Positions 8,497 to 15,999 of a stretch of DNA of 64,000 nt are shown in pieces (the stretch's first letter is position 1; each line of letters begins with the position of its first letter). The position numbers and the translations under genes are program-made. The stretch comes from Alkalispirochaeta americana (GTDB lineage Bacteria; Spirochaetota; Spirochaetia; DSM-27196; Alkalispirochaetaceae): NCBI RefSeq assembly GCF_900156105.1, contig NZ_FTMS01000008.1:98527-162526 (forward strand), read 5' to 3'. Below the pieces are notes generated by a model. The model was not told the origin of the DNA, made no database searches, and was given only the letters and a program-made list of their open reading frames with translations.

Positions 8497-8790
8497 ATGA
8501 ATGCTGAACAGGTGGTGCGGATCTTTGTGCCACCTACCGGCGAGTGCGCCGGAGACAACACCTGGGAGAAGGCAGCCCGGGGGATCGAGGAACGGCTACG
8601 AAGACGAACCGGCATCAAGGTCCGATTCGAAACGATCTACCTCTTTAGCCCGGAATTCTTTGCCCACCCCGAGGTGGCCCAACTGATTCAATCAGGACAG
8701 AAGCCACCGATCATCATGGTCAATAACCGGATAATTCAGGCCGGCGGAAAGCTCCGGGAACGAACCATACGGGAAGCACTGGAAGGCTGA
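8497..8790 (+). CDS. Small unknown protein of the ars operon
   Basis: 97 residues, not recognised with confidence. It starts RIFVPPTGECAGDNTWEKAA, then a charged helix, a hydrophobic strand near TIYLFSPEFF, and PPIIMVNNRIIQAGGKLRERTIREAL. The strand-helix-strand order and the 'PPIIMVNNRIIQAGGK' segment, which resembles a cis-proline loop followed by a turn, suggest a thioredoxin-like fold. Only one cysteine (Cys17) is present, so it is not a classical CxxC redox protein. It lies 17 bases after the FmdB gene and 70 bases before the first YlbF-like gene, within what looks like one transcript. Confidence 0.65.
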   Translation: MNAEQVVRIFVPPTGECAGDNTWEKAARGIEERLRRRTGIKVRFETIYLFSPEFFAHPEVAQLIQSGQKPPIIMVNNRIIQAGGKLRERTIREALEG

Positions 8791-8860
8791 AATGCACGAT
8801 CCCGGCAATAACGGATACGGATACGGCCGGATACGGACCAAAAACAACCAGGAGCACGAG

Positions 8861-9244
8861 ATGACGACAGACACGACAATAAATCAGGATATAGCAACAG
8901 CAGCGCAGGCCTTTGCCGCCGGATTGTCGGAAACACCGGAATACAGGGAATACGAAGCGGCCTCCGAGGCGTATCAGCAGGATGCGGAAGCCCGGGATCT
9001 ATTGCGAACATTTCAAATGGCGCAAGAGCAGACTCAACGCACGACCGCCTGGGGCGGAACCGCCGACGATGCCCAAACCCTGGAAGATCTCCGGAGCCAG
9101 GTAACCTCCAACGCGGTACTCTCGCGTTTTTTCGCCTCCCAGGAGAATCTGGTGCACCTCCTGAAGGAAACCAATACATATATGACAGAACGATTGGGCT
9201 TTGATTTTGCAACCCTCACCAAACCTGCCGGCGGATGTTGCTGA
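8861..9244 (+). CDS. YlbF/YmcA-family protein 1, Cys-Cys C-terminus
   Basis: 127 residues, mostly helical and Gln/Glu-rich, matching the YlbF/YmcA (com_ylbF) family: helix AAQAFAAGLSETPEYREYEAA, then DAEARDLLRTFQMAQEQ and SNAVLSRFFASQENLVHLL. In Bacillus, YlbF, YmcA and YaaT form a complex that carries Fe-S clusters and affects RNase Y and phosphorelay activity. Here the protein ends TKPAGGCC, a terminal vicinal cysteine pair. The start at 8861 follows GGAGCACGAG; an earlier in-frame ATG (8792) lacks such a site and would add a low-complexity leader made from a GGATAC repeat. A second family member follows 42 bases downstream. Why the family sits in an ars operon is unknown. Confidence 0.75.
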   Translation: MTTDTTINQDIATAAQAFAAGLSETPEYREYEAASEAYQQDAEARDLLRTFQMAQEQTQRTTAWGGTADDAQTLEDLRSQVTSNAVLSRFFASQENLVHLLKETNTYMTERLGFDFATLTKPAGGCC

Positions 9245-9286
9245 CCCTCAGGTCCAGCACTGCCACACCAACGAAAGGACCCTGCC

Positions 9287-9652
9287 ATGACCAACGCACT
9301 AAAGCAAGCTACCGACACGTTCATCGCGGCGCTTGAAAAGGCTCCACCGGTACATACCTTCCAGGAAGCCAACCGCCTCTTTGAAAGCAGCGAGGAACTT
9401 CAGGGTTTGCGCGAACAGTACAGCGCCCTGGCGCACGAACTTCAGCAGAAACAGATGGAGGGCACTCTGACACAGGAGAACATCACCGAACTGCGCGCGA
9501 TCCAGAACCAGGTAAACACCCACAAGATCACCGCAAACCTGCTGAGCACCCGGAACGAAGCTGTGACAACACTGGGTCTGGCAAACCGGACGATCAGCGA
9601 GATCGTAGGGTTTGATTATGCCGCCACTGCAGCACCGGCAAGGACGTGCTGA
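9287..9652 (+). CDS. YlbF/YmcA-family protein 2
   Basis: 121 residues, paralogous in pattern to the gene before it: HTFQEANRLFESSEELQGLREQYSAL, then a long helix with ELRAIQNQVNTHKITANLLSTRNEAV and TISEIVGFDYAA, the counterpart of MTERLGFDFATL in the first copy. It ends AAPARTC with one terminal cysteine rather than two. Two different YlbF-family subunits side by side suggests a hetero-oligomer, as with YlbF-YmcA in Bacillus. A ribosome site GAAAGGA precedes the ATG. It is the last plus-strand gene of the ars operon; a large stem structure lies between it and the convergent arsC. Confidence 0.75.
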   Translation: MTNALKQATDTFIAALEKAPPVHTFQEANRLFESSEELQGLREQYSALAHELQQKQMEGTLTQENITELRAIQNQVNTHKITANLLSTRNEAVTTLGLANRTISEIVGFDYAATAAPARTC

Positions 9653-9716
9653 GAGGCTGCGAGGAAAGCGGATTCTGCCGGGCAACCGGCGGGATCGCCG
9701 CCCGCCAGGCAGCCTC
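9653..9716. terminator. Nested stem structure between convergent ars genes
   Basis: An outer 8-bp stem (GAGGCTGC at 9653-9660 with GCAGCCTC at 9709-9716) encloses a GC-rich hairpin (GGCGGG at 9688-9693 with CCCGCC at 9701-9706). It fills the gap between the ends of the second YlbF gene and arsC and could act in both directions. No T-run is present on either strand. Confidence 0.45.
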
Positions 9717-9722
9717 CCCGCC

Positions 9723-10157
9723 TCAACCCAGGACCCGTTCCACGAAGTCCTTGCTCTTCGCCCGAATCTGGTCCCGGATCGGCCGCACGAAGGCAAGCTT
9801 CTCTTCCATGGTTCCGGTCGCCTTCGACGGATCCGGAAAGGGCCAGTGGAGCCGCTCCTTTTCAGCCGGAAAGATCGGACAACGCTCAGCCGCTTCCTTG
9901 TCGCACACGGCTATCACATAGTCAAAACGCTCCCCGGCTGTATGCAGATCGAAGACGCTGCGGGTACTCTTGCCGGTTATATCGATCCCGTCTTCTTTCA
10001 GCAGCTCCACCACCACCGGGTTCAGCGTCCCCGGTTCGATTCCGGCACTCACGACCTCAAGAGAATCTCCGGCGGCTTGACGGATGAACTCTTCTGTCAT
10101 TTGGCTTCGGGCGCTGTTATGTATGCAGATCGCCAACACTCGTGGTTTTAAACTCAT
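9723..10157 (-). CDS. arsC: Arsenate reductase, thioredoxin-coupled (low-MW phosphatase fold)
   Basis: 144 residues, full length for the family typified by S. aureus pI258 ArsC. The phosphate-binding loop is CIHNSARS with nucleophile Cys11 and Arg17, and the two shuttle cysteines are Cys85 and Cys93 (AVCDKEAAERC). The catalytic Asp is in WPFPDPS. It reduces As(V) to As(III) using thioredoxin, feeding the ArsD-ArsA export route encoded convergently. An AAGGAC ribosome site precedes the ATG. A TATAAC box about 80 bases upstream on the same strand may be part of its own promoter; no copy of the ATGCAT operator is seen there. Confidence 0.93.
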   Translation of the reverse strand: MSLKPRVLAICIHNSARSQMTEEFIRQAAGDSLEVVSAGIEPGTLNPVVVELLKEDGIDITGKSTRSVFDLHTAGERFDYVIAVCDKEAAERCPIFPAEKERLHWPFPDPSKATGTMEEKLAFVRPIRDQIRAKSKDFVERVLG

Positions 10158-10343
10158 ATTCCGTCCTTATCGTCAGGTTTTAGATCCATCCTCAGGCCAC
10201 AGATCGCAGACTACATCAACAGTAGCATCCTTAAGTTATAGCCATGTTAGCGATCTTTCAAACTATTTCGGGCATAACCATACCATACAACTCATATATG
10301 GCACCACCGAGACATTCTGAACCCCACACGGTTCCCGTGGCGC

Positions 10344-11129
10344 CTAGCGGGATCTGGTAAAGGAGTACCCCAGGGATATGGTAAAAACCGTCACATCCTT
10401 TTCGTGTTGCACAATGGAACTGAGCGAAAGATTAAGCGGCCTGTAGAGAAGATCAAATCCAAAAATAACCGACCCGTACCCGTCGATAGATCCGGAGTCC
10501 CCGTCGGGACTGTCGTCACCGGAATACTCAGTGATATATCCACCGAAGGAATAGCGATACACGCCAAAGGGACTCAGTATGAAATCAGAGAGTAGAATGT
10601 TTGCCTGGACACCACCTCCCGGCACAAGAAGATAGTTGAGCATCTGCATGGTCATATCGGAATCGTCCATATCCAGAACAAAAAACGTGGCGTGCCCTCC
10701 CAGGACCCCAAAAACCAGCAGATCCAGATTATCCTGGTGGTAGGGACGCAGGATCGGTGTAAAATCGTAGAGCAGAGGAAGCCCGGTGAGATCTGCACCG
10801 GGAAGGTCTCCCCGGAGGATACCCCCTGTGAAGGTTTGCTGAAAGGAGAGATCCGACGAGGGCGATTCCTGTTTGGAATAGCTCCCCAAAAGGCCATCGA
10901 AGCTCCAATCTTCGTCGGTGCTGATGTTTATATAGGTTCCACGCAAAGAGTGGGTGGTCTGGCCCTGGTCAAAGACGGGATAGCCCACGGGTGGTGGTGC
11001 AATGGTGAACTGAAACTCCGTATCCGCCGTGGCCCCGGCCAGAGTTGAAAAGAAAAAGAATACCAGGAAAAGATTTGCAGGCTTCCACCACCTTTTATAC
11101 ATATCTGCGTTATACATATCTGCGCACAT
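10344..11129 (-). CDS. Exported protein, probably outer-membrane beta-barrel
   Basis: About 261 residues from the chosen ATG. A positively charged KRWWK stretch and a hydrophobic segment (ANLFLVFFFFSTLAGA) form a signal peptide with cleavage near AGATADT. The rest alternates polar and hydrophobic residues with many Tyr/Phe/Gly, and ends SLSLSSIVQHEKDVTVFTISLGYSFTRSR. The aromatic strand-like end suggests an outer-membrane barrel. No family is recognised. The start at 11129 has AGGGGG six bases upstream; other in-frame ATGs at 11102 and 11117 lie inside a repeated 14-base stretch (GCAGATATGTATAA twice). Confidence 0.6.
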   Translation of the reverse strand: MCADMYNADMYKRWWKPANLFLVFFFFSTLAGATADTEFQFTIAPPPVGYPVFDQGQTTHSLRGTYINISTDEDWSFDGLLGSYSKQESPSSDLSFQQTFTGGILRGDLPGADLTGLPLLYDFTPILRPYHQDNLDLLVFGVLGGHATFFVLDMDDSDMTMQMLNYLLVPGGGVQANILLSDFILSPFGVYRYSFGGYITEYSGDDSPDGDSGSIDGYGSVIFGFDLLYRPLNLSLSSIVQHEKDVTVFTISLGYSFTRSR

Positions 11130-11207
11130 AAACATCCCCCTGCTCAATTCTACGATAGAACACCCGCGGAATGCAAAAACACCAGCAGGCACGCCTGCGG
11201 GGCGGCC

Positions 11208-11241
11208 CAAAATAAAACAGGCCGGTTCCGCTGAACCGGCC
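11208..11241 (-). terminator. Intrinsic terminator, minus strand
   Basis: Perfect 9-bp stem (GGCCGGTTC with GAACCGGCC, loop CGCT) followed on the minus strand by GTTTTATTTT. This is a textbook rho-independent terminator for the lipoprotein gene at 11301-11876, and it separates that gene from the exported-protein gene downstream. Confidence 0.85.
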
Positions 11242-11300
11242 CGCCTTGAGGTGATCACCTGACCACCTGTCAGGATCAGAGTTCAGGTGTCACGGTGATA

Positions 11301-11876
11301 TCACTCGAAACTTTCGTACACAATCTGGCGAATCTCCTGGGCAGCGTTGTAGGCGTAGTTTTCCACCAACTTCTGCTGGGAATCGTTCACCGTAACGGTG
11401 AAGGAAGGCGCATCGTAGCGGACCTCCCGGGTCTTTGCCGTGACCAGGTTATCGTCCCGATCGTAGGTTCGAACACGGAAAGTTGCCGAGATGCTGCGAA
11501 TCACATCGTTATCAGAGACCTGAATCACCGGGTTGGCAATCCGCACCTCGGTCTTGAACATGTAGTCAGCACCGGTACGGCGATCCTGAACGTTGAAAAT
11601 ACCGTCGGAAACAACATCTTCGATGAGCTGGTCCCGAATGCTTTGGGACAGACCCGAGGCGTAATTGTAACGCCAAATGCCGCTGGCCACCTCAAAGTCA
11701 ATGTATATGGTCTGGCCTTCCCACTCGGGCTTTGCCGTGGGAACGTACTCAACCCGCTCTATCTCCGTGGGCTGGAACATCTCCGAGAGAGTTTCGCAGC
11801 TGCTCAGAACCAAAGCCCCCGCAAGAAAAATCAAGGCAACCAGTAAACGCCCCCGCACTCCCTTTCTTGTACTCAT
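11301..11876 (-). CDS. Hypothetical lipoprotein
   Basis: 191 residues. The N-terminus is basic (STRKGVRGR), then a hydrophobic stretch and the lipobox LSSC, so it is a lipoprotein anchored by that cysteine. The mature part has mixed alpha/beta character with SIRDQLIEDVVSDGIFNVQDRR and a C-terminal helix ENYAYNAAQEIRQIVYESF. This resembles in outline small envelope lipoproteins of spirochaetes, but no family is recognised. The ATG follows GAGGAGGCGC. A terminator lies about 60 bases after the stop, so it is probably transcribed alone. Confidence 0.7.
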   Translation of the reverse strand: MSTRKGVRGRLLVALIFLAGALVLSSCETLSEMFQPTEIERVEYVPTAKPEWEGQTIYIDFEVASGIWRYNYASGLSQSIRDQLIEDVVSDGIFNVQDRRTGADYMFKTEVRIANPVIQVSDNDVIRSISATFRVRTYDRDDNLVTAKTREVRYDAPSFTVTVNDSQQKLVENYAYNAAQEIRQIVYESFE

Positions 11877-12004
11877 ACGCGCCTCCTCATGACCCGGGCT
11901 CCTCCCGGGTGTTTGACAGTAGTATCTCCCGGAAATGCTACTGCCACTGAGACCGCGCCACAATTGGCCGATCGGCCAATAAAGGCAACATCGGCGCACA
12001 ACAA

Positions 12005-12778
12005 CTAGAAGGGGTTCACCACCCCCAGATGGACCGCCCGGGCTACGCTCTCCACCACGGAAGCGGTTCCCAATTTTTTAAAAATGTTCTCACAATGGCG
12101 CTTGATACAGGATTCGCTCACCGTCAGAAGATCTGCCACCTCGTTCTTTGACTTTCCCCAGGAGAGCCACAGAAGCACCTCCCGCTCGCGCGCCGTGAGA
12201 AGCGGGAGATCACGCGGTGAACGCTCGCGTTCCCTGCCCTGGGTTTCTTCACCGTCGCTACGGGCGGATTCCTCCAGAAGTGAGTAGGCTGTCTGAAAAT
12301 GAACAGCTCCAGTCTTGAGGATCGCCAGGGCAGCCCTATCGGTCCTCATGTCCCCCGCGGAAGAAGCCAGGCCAAAGCCAATAATTATTCCACGGGGTCG
12401 ATAGATCGAGAAACCAGCTCCGCCAACGATGGAAAACTCCCGGGCCTCTTCCATGACCAACTGTGACCGCTTTGCAGGAAACCGCTGGGCAGCCTCCTTC
12501 CAGGTGAAGGGCCGGTCATCGATCCGGGCCATGGCACAGACAGGATCGTGGTCATAGTGCTCTGCCGCTACGTATCGGTCCAGCCAGTCCGAGGGATAAT
12601 TACTGATGTTTTGGAGGGCCGTCTCCCGCATCTGGTGCGGTTCGCGGCAGGAAACATCACCGATCATGAACTGATCAAAGCCAAAGCTCTTGATGAACCC
12701 CGCAAAACGCCCCAGCAGCTCTCCCGGAGACGCCGCCAGGAGGCAATCCTCCACAAAGGAAGGGACTGCGCCTAGCAC
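12005..12778 (-). CDS. LuxR-family regulator with autoinducer-domain pattern
   Basis: 257 residues. The C-terminal 65 residues are a LuxR/FixJ helix-turn-helix: LLTAREREVLLWLSWGKSKN, then EVADLLTVSESCIKRHCENI and a short tail. The N-terminal half keeps the residues that line the signal pocket in acyl-homoserine-lactone receptors: Trp and Tyr in YPSDWLDRYVA, Asp-Pro in DHDPVCA, and Trp in PFTWKEA, with a Gly-rich VGGAGFSIYRP later. No LuxI synthase is in the window, so it would be a LuxR solo. It is divergent from an MFS transporter. The GTG start is the furthest reasonable one. Confidence 0.82.
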   Translation of the reverse strand: MLGAVPSFVEDCLLAASPGELLGRFAGFIKSFGFDQFMIGDVSCREPHQMRETALQNISNYPSDWLDRYVAAEHYDHDPVCAMARIDDRPFTWKEAAQRFPAKRSQLVMEEAREFSIVGGAGFSIYRPRGIIIGFGLASSAGDMRTDRAALAILKTGAVHFQTAYSLLEESARSDGEETQGRERERSPRDLPLLTAREREVLLWLSWGKSKNEVADLLTVSESCIKRHCENIFKKLGTASVVESVARAVHLGVVNPF

Positions 12779-12896
12779 GGACTCACCGGCAATACTATTT
12801 TCTCTTTCATTGAATCTAAATTATAGGATCCTCCAGAAAAACCTGCAACAAAGGAGCTGTCAAAAAACGTCCAGGGCAGCCCCCGGTCAGAGCCGC

Positions 12897-12925
12897 TTGT
12901 GGTGATGATCTTCTTCAGATAAACT
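12897..12925 (+). promoter_or_regulatory. Probable promoter of the MFS gene
   Basis: TTGTGG (12897-12902), a 17-base spacer and TAAACT (12920-12925) lie just ahead of the ATG at 12938. The predicted start of transcription is only about six bases before the start codon, and no ribosome-binding site is visible, so the mRNA may be nearly leaderless. Confidence 0.4.
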
Positions 12926-12937
12926 GACCGCTCCGTT

Positions 12938-14170
12938 ATGTTCAAATACTATCTCTTTCTCCGGGCGTATCCCGCCCACGTGGGGTTTGGCTTTGCCCTT
13001 ACCTTTTTTTCGAGTCTGGGCCAGACTTTTCTCATTTCCCTCTACGTGCCCCATATCCTGGCCGATCTGGGCATCTCCAACAGTGCCTTCGGCGGCATGT
13101 ACGCCATCGCAACTATCGGATCGGCACTCCTGCTGATTCAGTTCGGAGGACTCATAGACCGCCGGCCCCTGCCAGGGTATGTCCTCAAGACCATCGCCAT
13201 TCTGGGAGCCGCCTCAATTCTTTTGGGACTCACCCGCCATGCCCTGATCCTGCCCTTTGCACTTCTGGGACTCCGTTTCGGCGGCCAGGGGCTCATGAGT
13301 CACATCAGCCAGACCACTCTGGGCCGGTTCTTCCAGGAAGACCGGGGAAAAGCCCTGAGCCTGGCCTCGTTGGGGTTTCCCGCTGGAGAGATGGTGTTCC
13401 CCCTGGTGGTGGCCCTGCTGATTCCCCTGGTGGGATGGCGCGTAAGCCTGGCGGTGAACGCTGCGGTGCTTCTGGGCGTACTGGTCCCCGCACTCTATCT
13501 CTTCCCGCTTGATGATTTCGATCAGGCCAAAGGAGAAACCGCCTCAACCTCTCTCCTTGGCATCTCCCGGCGGGAAATCCTGAAGGATCCGAACTTCAGG
13601 CGCATTGCCCCTTCGGCCATCTTTCTGAGCTTCTCCAATACAGCAGTCTTCTTTTACCAGCTGGTCCTTGCCGAAAGCAGAGGCTGGCCAGTAGCCTGGT
13701 ACAGCGCTGTCTTTGCCGGCTACGCTGCGGCACGCTTCGCCTTCGGGCTCCTGGGAGGGATTCTGGTGGATCGCTTCTCGGCCCGCAGGCTCTACGCAGT
13801 TCACTTTCTGCCCATGATTCTGGGGCTCCTGGTCCTGGCTGTTTCGCCGGACCGGTGGGTTGCCGTGGTCTTTCTGTGCTGCGCCGGCATCTCTCTGGGA
13901 CTCCACAGCCCGATAAAGGCCGCTGTCATGGCCGAGGTTCACGGAACGGCAAACCTGGGAGCCATCCGCAGCGTCTATACCTCCTTTCTGGTGGGAGGAA
14001 CAGCGCTGGGGCCCATGGTCTTCGGGCTTCTTCTGGATCAGGGGATTCCCTTTGGCGCCATCCTCACGGGAACGGCCCTGACCCTGGGGCTGACGGTGCT
14101 GCCTTCGGTTGCCCTGGCCTTTCCCGCCTGGGAGAGAGGCCCCCTTTGTTCAGCCAGAACCGGGCGCTGA
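12938..14170 (+). CDS. MFS transporter
   Basis: 410 residues with about twelve hydrophobic segments. The conserved loop between segments 2 and 3 reads GGLIDRRPLPGY (family motif A, G-x-x-x-D-R-x-x), and the second half has the repeat GGILVDRFSARRLYAVHF. It belongs to the general major facilitator superfamily of secondary transporters; the substrate is not evident. Divergence from a LuxR-type regulator suggests local control. The last codons, from 14138, lie in an 80-bp sequence repeated exactly at 14842-14921, after the nucleotidyltransferase cassette, so the original 3' flank of this gene was duplicated. Confidence 0.85.
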   Translation: MFKYYLFLRAYPAHVGFGFALTFFSSLGQTFLISLYVPHILADLGISNSAFGGMYAIATIGSALLLIQFGGLIDRRPLPGYVLKTIAILGAASILLGLTRHALILPFALLGLRFGGQGLMSHISQTTLGRFFQEDRGKALSLASLGFPAGEMVFPLVVALLIPLVGWRVSLAVNAAVLLGVLVPALYLFPLDDFDQAKGETASTSLLGISRREILKDPNFRRIAPSAIFLSFSNTAVFFYQLVLAESRGWPVAWYSAVFAGYAAARFAFGLLGGILVDRFSARRLYAVHFLPMILGLLVLAVSPDRWVAVVFLCCAGISLGLHSPIKAAVMAEVHGTANLGAIRSVYTSFLVGGTALGPMVFGLLLDQGIPFGAILTGTALTLGLTVLPSVALAFPAWERGPLCSARTGR

Positions 14171-14217
14171 TCCCGGCGGGAGATTTTTCCTCTCATCCTT
14201 GCAGGACGGGAAAAGCT
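14138..14217 (+). repeat. 80-bp direct repeat, copy 1
   Basis: Identical over 80 bases to 14842-14921. It contains the last codons and stop of the MFS gene plus about 47 bases of 3' flank. The two copies frame a segment of 624 unique bases containing the nucleotidyltransferase gene and a HepT-like stub. Confidence 0.95.
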
Positions 14218-14248
14218 CAAGACCCTCACGGAAGTGCGGCAGGGGTCA

Positions 14249-14330
14249 TCAATCAGAGATATCCACCCGCATACGCTTGAGAGCCCGTTCAATAATTGCG
14301 GCTTTGTTGATGAGAACGTTGTCGGGGGCC
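14249..14330 (-). pseudogene. HepT-like toxin gene remnant (5' stub)
   Basis: Directly downstream of the nucleotidyltransferase stop, one frame reads VLINKAAIIERALKRMR and then a stop after VDISD. Intact HepT proteins begin with a very similar helix (LNKxxxIERCLKRIREE) and continue for about 110 residues with the RX4-6H RNase motif, all missing here. No ATG or other normal start codon is in frame. I read it as the stub of a HepT gene cut off near the direct repeat. Confidence 0.5.
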
Positions 14331-14720
14331 TCAGATGGTGTAGGCATTCAGAATCTCCTGTCGTCCCTCGTTGAACTCCAGGTACAAGCCCAAGAGATTT
14401 GCGGCATATAACGCCGCCGCTCCGGGGTCTCTCGAGTAGAGCTGGATGCCGGTGTGCAACACCTCGTTAGCATAGACAAGGTTTCTGGATGACAGCATTC
14501 CAAGATCGACCTGGCGCCCAAGACGGTAAGATAATGCTGCGGCAATCTGAGCCCTATCCAGCTCGGAGATGTGTATACCTGGCTGCGTCATTATTGCTAT
14601 GTCGATATCACTGTCGGCCCGCAAGCGCCCCGAGGCCGCGCTACCCAAAAGATAAATTGCGAGGATGCGTTGATCTGTAGCAAGTTCGGCAGTAACGGCA
14701 TCCCGAATCTTCTGGTGCAT
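14331..14720 (-). CDS. MntA-type minimal nucleotidyltransferase
   Basis: 129 residues. The catalytic core of the minimal nucleotidyltransferases is clear: LLGSAASGRLRADSDIDIAI, giving GSxxxGxxxxxSDxD with the two metal-binding aspartates. A third acidic residue is in RQVDLGML. MntA proteins are antitoxins that AMPylate the HEPN RNase toxin HepT, normally encoded next door. Here only the first two dozen codons of a HepT-like frame follow, so the antitoxin appears orphaned. The preferred ATG is at 14720; the frame is open up to the repeat, but the upstream part looks non-coding. It is held within an 80-bp direct repeat pair on the opposite strand to its neighbours. Confidence 0.8.
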   Translation of the reverse strand: MHQKIRDAVTAELATDQRILAIYLLGSAASGRLRADSDIDIAIMTQPGIHISELDRAQIAAALSYRLGRQVDLGMLSSRNLVYANEVLHTGIQLYSRDPGAAALYAANLLGLYLEFNEGRQEILNAYTI

Positions 14721-14841
14721 TGCTTGTGTATTGTGAGAGTCCCTGTGTGAGTCCCGTGCCCGCAGCATACGTGCAGAGTAATGGATCGCCGGTTCAATGT
14801 CGACATGGCGCGTTGACCGCTTGAATGCGGGCACTTTATGC

Positions 14842-14921
14842 GGCCCCCTTTGTTCAGCCAGAACCGGGCGCTGATCCCGGCGGGAGATTTTTCCTCTCAT
14901 CCTTGCAGGACGGGAAAAGCT
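14842..14921 (+). repeat. 80-bp direct repeat, copy 2
   Basis: Exact copy of 14138-14217, ending just before the DUF4203-like gene. Copy 2 joins smoothly to the flank before the next gene, so the ancestral order was probably MFS end, one repeat, membrane protein gene. Confidence 0.95.
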
Positions 14922-14952
14922 GACCTAGACTGGTACCCCTGAGGAGGAGCCC

Positions 14953-15564
14953 ATGAATGTGTCACAGGAAATGATGAGCGCCCTGGTGGGGGCAAGTATC
15001 CTGATTGGGGCGGTGCAGTGTTTTCTGGGATACCGGATCTTCAAAGTTGTCCTGGCCGTTACGGGGTTTCTTGCAGGAGGGCTGGTAGCCGGATCCATCA
15101 CCTTCGCCATAACCGAGGTAGAAACGACAGCCCTCCTGGCCGGTGCGGTGGGTGGTGTTGCCGGAGCAGCGGTCATGCTGGGGCTCTATGTCTTGGGGGT
15201 CTTTTTTATCGGGGCCCTTCTGGGAGCCGTCCTGGGGGTTTCCTTCTCTGCCCTGGGAGGGTTTGCACCGGAACCGGTGGTTCTCCTTGTCCTGGCTGCT
15301 GCCACAGGGATCGCTGCCGTGGTATTGCAGCGGATCATGATCATTCTCTCCACCAGTTTTGCCGGTTCCTGGAGCGTTGTCATTGGCACGGCCTATTTTG
15401 TCACGGGTCGGGTAAATCCTGCTGATATGGGTGCGCTCCTCCGGATCGACCAGGGTCTGCTCTATGTGCTTTTGGGATGCTGGGTGGCCCTGGGTGTTGC
15501 CGGGGTGGTGGTGCAGCTGAAGACAACCACCGCCCGTTCCCGCCAGCGAACCTGGCGGTCCTGA
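14953..15564 (+). CDS. DUF4203-like integral membrane protein
   Basis: 203 residues, made almost entirely of about seven short Gly/Ala-rich hydrophobic segments: ALVGASILIGAVQCFLGYRI, then VVLAVTGFLAGGLVAGSI, and on to a last helix near LLYVLLGCWVALGVAG, with a basic C-terminus (TTTARSRQRTWRS). The compact repeats of two to three helices and the opening FLGYRIFKV followed by a glycine-rich helix fit DUF4203/TMEM198-type proteins, whose function in bacteria is unknown. The ATG follows GGAGGAG. It lies immediately right of the second 80-bp repeat and upstream of the cobalamin riboswitch. Confidence 0.7.
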   Translation: MNVSQEMMSALVGASILIGAVQCFLGYRIFKVVLAVTGFLAGGLVAGSITFAITEVETTALLAGAVGGVAGAAVMLGLYVLGVFFIGALLGAVLGVSFSALGGFAPEPVVLLVLAAATGIAAVVLQRIMIILSTSFAGSWSVVIGTAYFVTGRVNPADMGALLRIDQGLLYVLLGCWVALGVAGVVVQLKTTTARSRQRTWRS

Positions 15565-15639
15565 GTTTCGGGAACAAGAGCCGCGCGAATCGAAAATCCA
15601 GGTTGAATTGACGGCCCGCTCCGCCCGTGGTATCGTCAG

Positions 15640-15800
15640 ACAAGATCCGTATACGCGATACGAGGTCAGGGAACCCGGTGAGAATCCGGGACAGTCCCCG
15701 CTACTGTGTTCGGTGAGAACGTTGGCACAGGCCACCGCAAGGGAAGGCGCCAACCGACAAAGACCCGTAAGTCAGGAGACCTGCCCAATCGCGAAACACC
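15640..15800 (+). ncRNA. Cobalamin riboswitch
   Basis: The conserved core is obvious: GGGAACCCGGTGAGAATCCG, then GGGACAGTCCCCGCTACTGT starting near 15688, then GCCACCGCAAGGGAAGGCGC, and the closing CAGGAGACCTGCC element (about 15773-15785). These are the conserved elements of adenosylcobalamin riboswitches. The expression platform is probably in the 200 bases before the receptor gene, where GTACC near 15861 can pair with GGTAC near 15890. B12 binding is expected to shut off the receptor and the following tonB. Confidence 0.93.
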
Positions 15801-15999
15801 GTACGGCCTCGGAGGAAGGCGTGACGCGACAACTCTACACAGACCCTCATGATTGGTGTGTACCCTCGCCCTGTGCCGGAGGGGAGGTACGCAGGTAGCA
15901 TTAGCCATGATACTGCCACTACAGAAACCACGGAGAGGGACCCGTCCACAACGGGAACAAACACCACACAGCAAAAAACGAAAAGGAACGAACAAAGCC

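Noticed and set aside
12779..12937. lux box between the LuxR-type gene and the MFS gene
   Set aside because: No convincing CTG-N10-CAG dyad could be found by eye.
14138..14921. Insertion sequence with target-site duplication
   Set aside because: No transposase and no inverted ends; an 80-bp duplicated target is far longer than any IS makes.
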